A stretch of 5,638 nt of DNA from an uncultured Actinomycetes bacterium (GCA_903930035.1 CAIYXG010000004.1:1-5638); one strand, 5' to 3'; counted from the stretch's first letter, positions 1 to 5,514 are shown. Notes: generated from the sequence alone by a model not told the origin. A program made the numbers and translations.

Positions 1-752
1 ACGTGGATGAGTCCGTCCATGCCGCCCAGGTCCACGAACGCACCGAAGTTGACGACGCTCGAGACGACGCCCTTGCGGCGCTCGCCCGGCTTGAGGTTGT
101 TGAGGAAGTCCTCGCGCTGCTCCTTCTGCGTCTCCTCGAGCCACGCACGGCGGGACAGCACGACGTTGTTGCGGTTGCGGTCGAGCTCGATGATCTTGGC
201 GTCGAGGACCCGGCCCACGTAGGGCTGCAGGTCACGGACACGACGGAGCTCCACCAGCGAGGCGGGCAGGAAGCCGCGGAGGCCGATGTCGATGATGAGG
301 CCGCCCTTGACCACCTCGATGACCGGGCCCTTGACGACGCCCTCGGACTCCTTGATCTCCTCGATCTTGCCCCAGGCCCGCTCGTACTGGGCCCGCTTCT
401 TGGACAGGATCAGGCGGCCGTCCTTGTCCTCCTTCTGCAGGACGAGGGCCTCGACCTCCTCGCCCAGGGAGACGATCTCGTTGGGGTCGACCTCGTTGCG
501 GATCGACAGCTCACGGTTGGGGATGACGCCCTCGGACTTGAAGCCGATGTCGAGGAGCACCTCGTCCCGGTCGACCTTCACCACCGTGCCGGTCACCAGC
601 GCGCCGTCCTCGACGGCGACCATCGAGGCCTCGTAGGCCTCGTCGAGGCTCATGCCACCAAGGTCGTCCTCGATGATCTGGCGGGGGGTGTACTCGTCCT
701 CGGCGGCGGCAGGGGCCTGCTCGTCCTGGACGGGGGTCGTGGTATCGGACAC
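1..752 (-). CDS. rpsA: 30S ribosomal protein S1, N-terminal half (runs off left edge)
   Basis: Ribosomal protein S1 binds mRNA on the 30S subunit and helps initiation. The 250 complete codons seen hold an acidic, low-complexity leader (about residues 1-45), then S1/OB-fold repeats: repeat 1 about 50-120 (GTVVKVDRDEVLLDIGFKSE, ending LILSKKRAQYERAW), repeat 2 about 138-205 (VIEVVKGGLIIDIGLRGFLP, ending NNVVLSRRAWLEE), and the start of repeat 3 from about 225 (KGVVSSVVNFGAFVDLGG). The text is nearly the mycobacterial RpsA sequence as I remember it. The family is usually about 480 residues in this phylum, so roughly half is missing beyond the window. The GTG at 752 was chosen because it gives a normal leader length and has a weak AAGAAG ribosome site 7 nt upstream; the next in-frame ATG (codon 34) would remove most of the leader. 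It lies 121 nt downstream of the methyltransferase gene, same strand. Confidence 0.97.
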   Translation of the reverse strand, partial: MSDTTTPVQDEQAPAAAEDEYTPRQIIEDDLGGMSLDEAYEASMVAVEDGALVTGTVVKVDRDEVLLDIGFKSEGVIPNRELSIRNEVDPNEIVSLGEEVEALVLQKEDKDGRLILSKKRAQYERAWGKIEEIKESEGVVKGPVIEVVKGGLIIDIGLRGFLPASLVELRRVRDLQPYVGRVLDAKIIELDRNRNNVVLSRRAWLEETQKEQREDFLNNLKPGERRKGVVSSVVNFGAFVDLGGMDGLIH

Positions 753-781
753 GGATGGACTTCTTACGCTCGGGAACAGGG

Positions 782-815
782 ACATGCCCCGTGAGTACGG
801 GACCGGGCAAGGGTA
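782..815 (-). promoter_or_regulatory. Candidate rpsA promoter(s)
   Basis: Two overlapping sigma-70-like candidates lie in the gap upstream of rpsA. One is a TACCCT -10 hexamer (815-810), which fits the TANNNT pattern common in actinobacteria and would give a leader of about 50 nt; its -35 region is poor. The other is TTGCCC (810-805) followed after exactly 17 nt by GCATGT (787-782). The sequence cannot decide between them, and read-through from the polA-methyltransferase unit is also possible. Confidence 0.3.
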
Positions 816-825
816 GTCGGTACCC
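811..825. repeat. Small perfect inverted repeat overlapping the rpsA -10 candidate
   Basis: GGGTA-GTCGG-TACCC forms a 5-bp perfect stem with a 5-nt loop. It covers most of the TACCCT -10 candidate for rpsA. At this length and GC content it may be chance. If real, it would sit at DNA level as an operator-like site rather than in the leader RNA, because transcription from that promoter would start below 805. Confidence 0.25.
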
Positions 826-828
826 CCT

Positions 829-858
829 CCCGCCCGAAACTGGCCCGCCAGGGGCGGG
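829..858 (-). other. GC-rich hairpin after the methyltransferase gene, possible weak terminator
   Basis: CCCGCCC (829-835) pairs with GGGCGGG (852-858) across a 16-nt loop, 15 nt past the methyltransferase stop codon. There is no run of T on the transcribed side, so it is not a classic intrinsic terminator. It could attenuate read-through into rpsA or have no role. Confidence 0.2.
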
Positions 859-873
859 GACGCGTCCTGGCCG

Positions 874-1659
874 TCAGCGGGGCCGGTGGGCCACGAGCAG
901 GAACTCGTGGGAGTCGAGCGTGGGCTCCGTGCGGGCGTACCCGCCGGGCGTGACCGACCAGACGTGCTCGACCTCGAGGCCCGACCGCTCGGCCAGCAGC
1001 CGCAGCTCGCGGGGCGTGTAGCAGGTGGTCCAGAGGTCGCCCGGCATGACGGCACCGTCGGGGTCGCGCAGCTCGGTGGTCTCGTGGTTGACGGCGCCGG
1101 CCGGGTCGAACTGGTCGTGGTCCTCGAGCCACCGGACCTGGAAGTAGGACGAGAACGCCGAGACCGAGCAGCGGCCGCCGGGCCGCAGCGCGGCGGCGAC
1201 GCCGCGCAGGACCGACCCGTCGGCCACCAGGTTCTGCGGGTCGCCCGCGTCCGGGGGGCCGCCGAGGCCGAAGGCGCCCTGGCACAACGACACGGCGGCG
1301 TCGAAGTCCTGGCCGTCGAAGCGGTCGTCGCCGACCATCGACCGGGCGTCAGCCCGGTGGACCTCGACCAGCCCGGCGACGCCCTCCCGGTCGGCCAGCT
1401 CGAGCGCGACCTCCACGAAGCGGGACGAGACGTCCACCCCCACCACGTGCACGCCGCGGCGGGCCAGCGCGACGGCGTGGCGCCCGGGCCCGCAGCCCAC
1501 GTCGAGCACCCGCATGCCGGGCTCGAGCCCGAGCACCTCGACCAGGAAGTCGACCTCCTGCTCGGTGCCCATGGTGAACGAGTACCGCAGGTAGGCCGGC
1601 CCCATGTGGTCGGCCAGGTCCTCGAACCAGTGCCGGTCGCCGTCCGGCGCGTCGGCCAC
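874..1659 (-). CDS. Class I SAM-dependent methyltransferase, substrate unknown
   Basis: A 261-residue protein with a Rossmann-type AdoMet-binding core. Motif I is VLDVGCGPGRH (51-61), and an acidic residue ends strand 2 at VVGVDVS (Asp76), expected to bind the ribose of AdoMet. An RADA segment (102-105) fits the adenine-binding region, FDAAVSLCQGAFG (119-131) occupies the motif IV position, and LRPGGR (158-163) precedes strand 5. An aromatic N-terminal segment (HWFEDLADHMGPAYLRYSFT, 10-29) lies before the core and probably lines the substrate site. No signal peptide or membrane segment is seen. The motifs resemble small-molecule methyltransferases of the UbiE/SmtA-like type more than DNA or rRNA enzymes, but the substrate cannot be read from the sequence. 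The GTG start lies 2 nt after the polA stop and has a good ribosome site, so it is probably cotranscribed and translationally coupled with polA. Confidence 0.9.
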   Translation of the reverse strand: MADAPDGDRHWFEDLADHMGPAYLRYSFTMGTEQEVDFLVEVLGLEPGMRVLDVGCGPGRHAVALARRGVHVVGVDVSSRFVEVALELADREGVAGLVEVHRADARSMVGDDRFDGQDFDAAVSLCQGAFGLGGPPDAGDPQNLVADGSVLRGVAAALRPGGRCSVSAFSSYFQVRWLEDHDQFDPAGAVNHETTELRDPDGAVMPGDLWTTCYTPRELRLLAERSGLEVEHVWSVTPGGYARTEPTLDSHEFLLVAHRPR

Positions 1660-1661
1660 CG

Positions 1662-4340
1662 TCAGCCCTTGGCGGCGGCCCAGGACGGGCCGTGCGCCAG
1701 GTTGATCTCGAGCGGCACGCGCAGGTCGAAGGCGCCCGACATGGCCTCGCGGACGACCTCGGTCGCGGCCGCGAGCTCGCCCTCGGCCACCTCCACGATC
1801 ACCTCGTCGTGGACCTGCAGGACCACCCGGCTCTGCAGCCCGCGGTCGTCGACGAGCGCGTCCAGGTGCACCAGCGCGACCTTGAAGATGTCGGCGGCCA
1901 GCCCCTGGATGGGGGCGTTCATGGCCTGGCGCTCCCCCATCATCCGGATGTTGCGCTGGCCGCTCGACAGCTCGGGGATCCGGCGGCGGCGGCCGAAGAC
2001 GGTCTCGGTGTAGCCACGTTCGCGGGCCTCCTCGACGGTGCGCTCCATGAACTCCTTCACCGACGGGAAGGCCGTGAAGTAGGCGTCGAGGATGGCCTGC
2101 GCCTCACCCGTCGGGATGCCCAGCCGCTGTCCCAGCCCGTAGGCCTCCATGCCGTACGCCAGGCCGTAGGAGACCATCTTGGACTTGGAGCGCTGGTCGA
2201 CCGAGACGTCGGCGGGGTCCACCCCGAAGATCCGGGCCGCGGTCGAGCTGTGGATGTCCTCGCCCGCCGTGAAGGCCCCGACCAGCCCGGGGTCCTCCGA
2301 GAGGTGGGCGATGCAGCGCAGCTCGATCTGGTTGTAGTCGGCCACCAGGAACTCGAACCCGGGGGCCGGCACGAACGCCTCGCGGAACTTCCGGCCCTCC
2401 TCGGAGCGCACCGGGATGTTGTGCAGGTTGGGGGCGTCGGACGAGAGCCGGCCGGTCCGGGCGACGGTCTGGTTGAACGTGGCGTGGATCCGTCCGTCGG
2501 CGGCGACCTCGGCGAGGAGCCCCTCGCCGTAGGTGGACCGCAGCTTCTCGACCTCGCGGAACCGCAGCAGGTGCTCGACGATCGGGTGCTCGCCGCGGAG
2601 CTTCTCCAGCGTGGCCTGGTCGGTCGAGTAGCCGGTCTTGGTCTTCTTGCCCGGGGTCAGGCCCAGCTTGTCGAACAGGATCGGGCCCAGCTGCTTGGGC
2701 GAGTTCACGTTGAACTCCTCGCCGGCCGCCTCGACGACCGCCGCCCGCTCGGTCTCGCAGACGGCGGTGAGCTCGCTGCGCAGGCGCTCCAGCACGCCGG
2801 TGTCCACGCCGATGCCGACGTGCTCCATGCGGGCGAGCACCCGTACGAGCGGGACCTCCACCCGCCGGTTCAGGTCGGCCAGGCCCTGGGCCTCCAGCGA
2901 CGCCGTCAGCGTCGGGGCCAGCAGCGCGGCGGCCAGGGCGGCGCGGCCGGCGTCGGTGCCGGTCGGGGTGCCGCCGTCGTCGAGCCCCAGGTCGAGCTGG
3001 CCGGTGGCCTCGGCCTCGGACTTGGCCAGCTCGGCGCCCAGGTGCTTCTGGAGGAGCGAGTCGAGCGAGTAGTCGGTGTCGGCAGGGTCCAGCAGGTACG
3101 CCGCCAGCTTGGTGTCGACCGTCAGCCGGGTGAGGTCGAGCCCGGCGCCGAGCAGCGAGCGCAGCAGCGGCTTGACGTCGTGGCCGACCACCTCGGCCCG
3201 GCCGCACAGCACCGCCGTGAGCTCGTCGGCGACCGGGCCCAGCTGCGCTGCAGGCACCCAGACCGCCTCGGCGGTCGACGGGTCGGCCACCACGGCCAGG
3301 CCGAGCAGCGCCGACCGGCCCGGGGTGCCGTCCCACTCCCCCGCCACCGCCACGGTGGGCCGGCCGGCTGCCGCGACCAGCGCGGCCCGGAGCGCGGCGT
3401 CGGTCCCGGGTGCCGTGAGCTCGGCCTCCACCACGACCGCCGGGGCCGCCTCGACCGTCCCGAACAGGTCGGGGAAGGCCTCGCCCAGCCGCGGCACGAG
3501 CGACGGGAACTCGAGCGACCGGAACAGCTCGAGCACGGCGCCGGTGTCGACGTCGGCCTGCTGGAGGTCCGCCAGCCCGACCTCCAGGGGGACGTCGCGG
3601 ACGAGGGCCATGAGCTCGGCGTTCGTGCGGGCCTGGAACTCGTGCTCGGTCAGGTTCTGGCGCAGCTTGGGCGTCTGCTCGTCGAGGTGCTCGAAGATCC
3701 CGTCGAGGTCGCCGTAGGTGGTGACCAGCTTGGCCGCCGTCTTCTCGCCCACGCCCGGGACGCCGGGCAGGTTGTCCGACGGGTCGCCCCGGAGCGCCGC
3801 GTACCAGACGTACTGGTCGGGCGCGACGCCGGTGCGCTCCCGGATGCCGGCCTCGTCGTAGAGCGCGTAGTCCGACACGCCCCGCTTGTTGTAGAGCACG
3901 CGCACGTGCGGGTCCTGGACCAGCTGGTAGCTGTCGCGGTCGCCCGTCACGATGATGACGTCGGTCGAGGCCGCGGCCGCCTGCGTGGCGAGCGTGGCGA
4001 TGACGTCGTCGGCCTCGAACCCGACGCGGGTGACGACCGGCAGGCCGAGCGCGTCGACGACCTCGCGGACGATCCCCATCTGCTGGACCAGGACGTCGGG
4101 GGTCTTCTCGCGGTTGGCCTTGTAGGACTCGAGCCGCTGGTGCCGGAAGGTGGGCTCCTTCAGGTCGAACATGACGACGACCTGGTCGGGCCGGTGGTCA
4201 CGGACCAGGTTGAGGAGCATCGACGTGAACCCGAAGACCGCGTTGGTCACCTGCCCCGAGGACGTCGCCATGTCGGGCGGGAGCGCGAAGAACGCCCGGT
4301 AGGTCAGGGAGTTCCCGTCGATCAGCATCACCGTGGGCAC
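1662..4340 (-). CDS. polA: DNA polymerase I (5' nuclease, inactive proofreading domain, family A polymerase)
   Basis: An 892-residue, full-length Pol I that fills gaps and removes RNA primers in repair and lagging-strand synthesis. The 5' nuclease domain (about 1-290) has the metal-binding acids in LIDGNS (Asp8), MFD (Asp59), GFEADD (Glu109, Asp111, Asp112), TGDRD (Asp134, Asp136) and GDPSDN (Asp186, Asp189), then a helix-hairpin-helix at LPGVPGVGEKTAAKL (191-205). The middle domain (about 300-490) keeps the fold but lacks the Exo I, II and III acidic residues, so it should not proofread. The polymerase domain (about 495-892) has TGRLSSDAPNLHNIP (629-643), motif A DYNQIELR (668-675, catalytic Asp668, steric gate Glu673), motif B/O-helix with Arg717, Lys721, Tyr725 and Tyr729, and motif C QVHDEV with Asp845 and Glu846. 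Tyr725 sits where E. coli has Phe762; Asn670 replaces the usual Ser of motif A. The GTG start is supported by a -10 element 7 nt upstream and no Shine-Dalgarno; GTG at codon 4 or ATG at codon 5 are alternatives. Confidence 0.98.
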   Translation of the reverse strand: MPTVMLIDGNSLTYRAFFALPPDMATSSGQVTNAVFGFTSMLLNLVRDHRPDQVVVMFDLKEPTFRHQRLESYKANREKTPDVLVQQMGIVREVVDALGLPVVTRVGFEADDVIATLATQAAAASTDVIIVTGDRDSYQLVQDPHVRVLYNKRGVSDYALYDEAGIRERTGVAPDQYVWYAALRGDPSDNLPGVPGVGEKTAAKLVTTYGDLDGIFEHLDEQTPKLRQNLTEHEFQARTNAELMALVRDVPLEVGLADLQQADVDTGAVLELFRSLEFPSLVPRLGEAFPDLFGTVEAAPAVVVEAELTAPGTDAALRAALVAAAGRPTVAVAGEWDGTPGRSALLGLAVVADPSTAEAVWVPAAQLGPVADELTAVLCGRAEVVGHDVKPLLRSLLGAGLDLTRLTVDTKLAAYLLDPADTDYSLDSLLQKHLGAELAKSEAEATGQLDLGLDDGGTPTGTDAGRAALAAALLAPTLTASLEAQGLADLNRRVEVPLVRVLARMEHVGIGVDTGVLERLRSELTAVCETERAAVVEAAGEEFNVNSPKQLGPILFDKLGLTPGKKTKTGYSTDQATLEKLRGEHPIVEHLLRFREVEKLRSTYGEGLLAEVAADGRIHATFNQTVARTGRLSSDAPNLHNIPVRSEEGRKFREAFVPAPGFEFLVADYNQIELRCIAHLSEDPGLVGAFTAGEDIHSSTAARIFGVDPADVSVDQRSKSKMVSYGLAYGMEAYGLGQRLGIPTGEAQAILDAYFTAFPSVKEFMERTVEEARERGYTETVFGRRRRIPELSSGQRNIRMMGERQAMNAPIQGLAADIFKVALVHLDALVDDRGLQSRVVLQVHDEVIVEVAEGELAAATEVVREAMSGAFDLRVPLEINLAHGPSWAAAKG
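1666..1670 (-). promoter_or_regulatory. Ribosome binding site of the methyltransferase, inside the polA 3' end
   Basis: AAGGG on the minus strand lies 6 nt before the GTG at 1659 and within the last codons of polA. It fixes the methyltransferase start and implies translational coupling: ribosomes finishing polA stop almost on top of this initiation site. Confidence 0.75.
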
Positions 4341-4347
4341 GGCGAGG

Positions 4348-4353
4348 ACAGTA
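4348..4353 (-). promoter_or_regulatory. -10 element of a leaderless polA promoter
   Basis: TACTGT on the minus strand matches TANNNT and is followed by 7 nt (CCTCGCC) and then the polA GTG. Transcription starts about 7 nt after a -10 hexamer, so the first transcribed base would be at or next to the start codon. No ribosome binding site lies before the GTG, which agrees with a leaderless mRNA, a class common in actinobacteria. The -35 region, within the GC-rich 59-bp gap after pdtaR, shows no good consensus. Confidence 0.55.
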
Positions 4354-4399
4354 GTGCCGGGCGCGGGACCCCCGGACCGGCGGCGCTCCGGCGACGGGG

Positions 4400-4996
4400 T
4401 CAGTCGGTGGTCGGTGCCGAGGTGGGCAGGAGCGTCCCGGCGATGACCTCTTCGGCCACCGACTTCATGGTGCGCCGCTCGCGCATCGCCGTCTTCTGGA
4501 CGAACTCGAACGCCGCGTGCTCCGGCAGGCCGTGACGGTCCATGAGGACGCCCTTGGCGCGGTCGACGACCTTGCGGGAGGCCAGCTGCTCCTCGGCCCC
4601 CTCGGCCGCCTCGACCAGCTGCTGCTCGGAACGGAACCGGGCCAGCGCCACCTCGATCGCCGGGGCCAGGTCGTGGCGCTCGAACGGCTTCACGACGTAG
4701 CCGTGCACGCCGGCGTCGCTGGCCTCCTCGATCAGCTCGCGCTGGGAGAACGCAGAGACCAGCACGACGGCGGCCAGGCGTTCACCGGCGATGGCCCGGG
4801 CGGCGGAGATGCCGTCCATGCCGGGCATCTTGATGTCGAGCAGGGCCACGTCCGGGCGGTGCTCCCGCACCAGCTCCACGGCCTCGTCGCCCCGGCCGCA
4901 CTCGGCCACGACGTCGTAGCCCTCTTCCTGCAGCAGCTCTCGCAGGTCCATCCGGATGATGGCCTCGTCCTCTGCCACGACCACTCTGGTAGGCAC
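4400..4996 (-). CDS. pdtaR: ANTAR-domain response regulator, PdtaR type
   Basis: A 198-residue two-component response regulator expected to act on RNA rather than DNA. The receiver domain (about 4-122) has the acidic pair Glu9/Asp10 in VVAEDEAIIRMDL, phospho-acceptor Asp54 in ALLDIKMPGMDG, Ser81 at the conserved Thr/Ser position (LVSAFSQRE) and Lys103 in VVKPF. A helical linker (about 121-138) leads to a C-terminal ANTAR domain (about 139-190: RKVVDRAKGVLMDRHGLPEH, then AAFEFVQKTAMRERRTMKSV). ANTAR domains bind paired RNA hairpins and cause antitermination. Order and motifs match M. tuberculosis PdtaR (Rv1626), which receives phosphate from the kinase PdtaS. No kinase gene is in the window, so the partner is elsewhere. 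The GTG at 4996 was chosen because similarity to PdtaR begins here, with an AGCAGG site 9 nt upstream; the open frame beyond it reads as non-protein. The gap to polA is 59 bp. Confidence 0.93.
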   Translation of the reverse strand: MPTRVVVAEDEAIIRMDLRELLQEEGYDVVAECGRGDEAVELVREHRPDVALLDIKMPGMDGISAARAIAGERLAAVVLVSAFSQRELIEEASDAGVHGYVVKPFERHDLAPAIEVALARFRSEQQLVEAAEGAEEQLASRKVVDRAKGVLMDRHGLPEHAAFEFVQKTAMRERRTMKSVAEEVIAGTLLPTSAPTTD

Positions 4997-5046
4997 CGTT
5001 GCCGACCTGCTTCCTCTGTCCCGGCCGCCCCGGTGCGGCTCCGCAC

Positions 5047-5052
5047 ACTCTA
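5047..5052 (-). promoter_or_regulatory. Candidate -10 element of pdtaR
   Basis: TAGAGT on the minus strand fits TANNNT. Transcription from it would start near 5040, giving a leader of about 44 nt that carries the purine-rich AGAGGAAGCAGG before the GTG at 4996. No convincing -35 hexamer stands 17 nt upstream; that space is taken by a perfect inverted repeat. Confidence 0.35.
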
Positions 5053-5055
5053 CGG

Positions 5056-5077
5056 CGCGCCGCAGGCGGGCGGCGCG
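5056..5077. repeat. Perfect 8-bp inverted repeat between the small-protein gene and pdtaR
   Basis: CGCGCCGC (5056-5063) and GCGGCGCG (5070-5077) are exact inverted copies around a 6-nt spacer. The element lies 22 nt past the stop of the small-protein gene and immediately upstream of the pdtaR -10 candidate. It could be a terminator-like hairpin without a T run for the upstream gene, or a regulator site in the pdtaR promoter. The sequence alone cannot tell these apart. Confidence 0.45.
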
Positions 5078-5099
5078 GACTGCGCAGCAGACCCGCGGC

Positions 5100-5414
5100 T
5101 CAGGACTGGCGGGCCAGCATGCGGTCGAGCAGGTCGTCCTGCTCGGCCTCGAGGCGGGCCAGCTCGGCCACCATGTCGGCCCGGTGGCGGGCCATCGCCG
5201 TCGTGGTCCGCTCGGCGTGGCGGTGCTCCTCGTCGGCCAGCGGGGTCTCCGACACCATGGCGCGGATCCGCGAGTCGTCGGCCAGGTCGGCGAAGTGGGC
5301 CAGCTGCTCGTCGGCGACGGCGATCTCCTCCCGGAGCGCGCTGATGCGCCGGGCGACCTGGCGCAGACGTCGTTCGATGAGGAACCCCACGGGCGACAGC
5401 ATAGGGAGCAGCAC
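5100..5414 (-). CDS. Small helical (coiled-coil-like) protein of unknown function
   Basis: A 104-residue protein from the GTG at 5414. It opens with a short hydrophobic stretch (VLLPMLSPVGFLI, 1-13), then a charged helix with regularly spaced Leu/Ile/Val (about 15-54), a non-helical break with SETPLADEEH (55-64), and a second charged helix to the end (about 68-104, LARLEAEQDDLLDRMLARQ). This pattern suggests an antiparallel helical hairpin or dimeric coiled coil. I recall similar unnamed actinobacterial proteins but know no function. The hydrophobic segment is too short for a safe membrane call. If translation began at the in-frame GTG at 5429, it would grow to about 18 residues and become a plausible membrane anchor. 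The start at 5414 is preferred for its GGGGGA ribosome site; ATG at 5402 is another option. The gap to pdtaR downstream is 103 bp. Periodic hydrophobicity and a clean stop support real coding. Confidence 0.7.
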   Translation of the reverse strand: MLLPMLSPVGFLIERRLRQVARRISALREEIAVADEQLAHFADLADDSRIRAMVSETPLADEEHRHAERTTTAMARHRADMVAELARLEAEQDDLLDRMLARQS

Positions 5415-5421
5415 GGGCCAA

Positions 5422-5427
5422 TCCCCC
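5422..5427 (-). promoter_or_regulatory. Ribosome binding site deciding the small-protein start
   Basis: GGGGGA on the minus strand lies 7 nt before the GTG at 5414. Neither competing start has an equally placed site: ATG at 5402 is preceded by pyrimidine-rich sequence, and the GTG at 5429 overlaps this element and has only a poor GGGCGG farther upstream. Confidence 0.45.
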
Positions 5428-5462
5428 ACCGCGCCGACCGCCCGGGCACCCCGAGGACGACG

Positions 5463-5476
5463 GCCGACACGTCGGC
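5463..5476. repeat. 14-bp palindrome in the divergent intergenic region
   Basis: GCCGAC-AC-GTCGGC is a perfect 6-bp inverted repeat around a 2-bp centre. It lies in the 100-bp gap between the minus-strand small-protein gene and the plus-strand gene at 5515, about 26 bp upstream of the plus-strand -10 candidate. This is a fitting place and form for a dimeric repressor or activator site, but short GC palindromes are frequent in such DNA. Confidence 0.3.
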
Positions 5477-5502
5477 GGGCAGGTCGGGCGGCACCGGCCC
5501 GG

Positions 5503-5508
5503 CAAGAT
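5503..5508 (+). promoter_or_regulatory. Candidate -10 element for the plus-strand gene
   Basis: CAAGAT shares A2, A5 and T6 with TATAAT and ends 6 nt before the GTG at 5515. This is the same arrangement as at polA and would give a nearly leaderless transcript. No Shine-Dalgarno is seen upstream of the GTG. A second in-frame GTG at 5509 would be too close to the -10 to be used from this promoter. Confidence 0.3.
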
Positions 5509-5514
5509 GTGGCG

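Noticed and set aside
3..794. A plus-strand frame of 263 codons antisense to rpsA
   Set aside because: The Leu/Asp/Val-rich translation mirrors the S1 gene, whose identity is certain.
886..2013. A 375-codon plus-strand frame antisense to the methyltransferase and polA 3' end
   Set aside because: Compositionally biased shadow frame that crosses two well-supported genes and has no domain.
2104..3336. A 410-codon minus-strand frame inside polA
   Set aside because: It is an out-of-frame reading of polA, rich in Arg, Gly, Pro and Ala with no fold-like pattern.
4341..4399. An intrinsic terminator between pdtaR and polA
   Set aside because: Only 4-5-bp GC stems can be drawn and there is no T run, so nothing beyond background for such GC-rich DNA.
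1692..4535. A 947-codon open frame on the plus strand, antisense to polA and part of pdtaR
   Set aside because: In very GC-rich DNA the frame complementary to a real gene often lacks stops. The translation is low-complexity (Val, Gly, Leu, Asp, Arg repeats) with no recognisable domain, while the minus strand encodes a complete Pol I with all motifs.
5056..5077. The inverted repeat as an ANTAR-binding RNA hairpin for PdtaR autoregulation
   Set aside because: The 6-nt loop is AGGCGG or CCGCCT depending on strand; neither has A at position 1 with G at position 4, and no second hairpin follows. It is also upstream of the pdtaR -10 candidate.
4997..5494. Extension of the pdtaR frame upstream to 5494, giving a 364-residue protein
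   Set aside because: The added part is Arg/Ser/Pro-rich, crosses the small-protein gene in another frame and has no resemblance to a domain. PdtaR similarity starts at the GTG at 4996.
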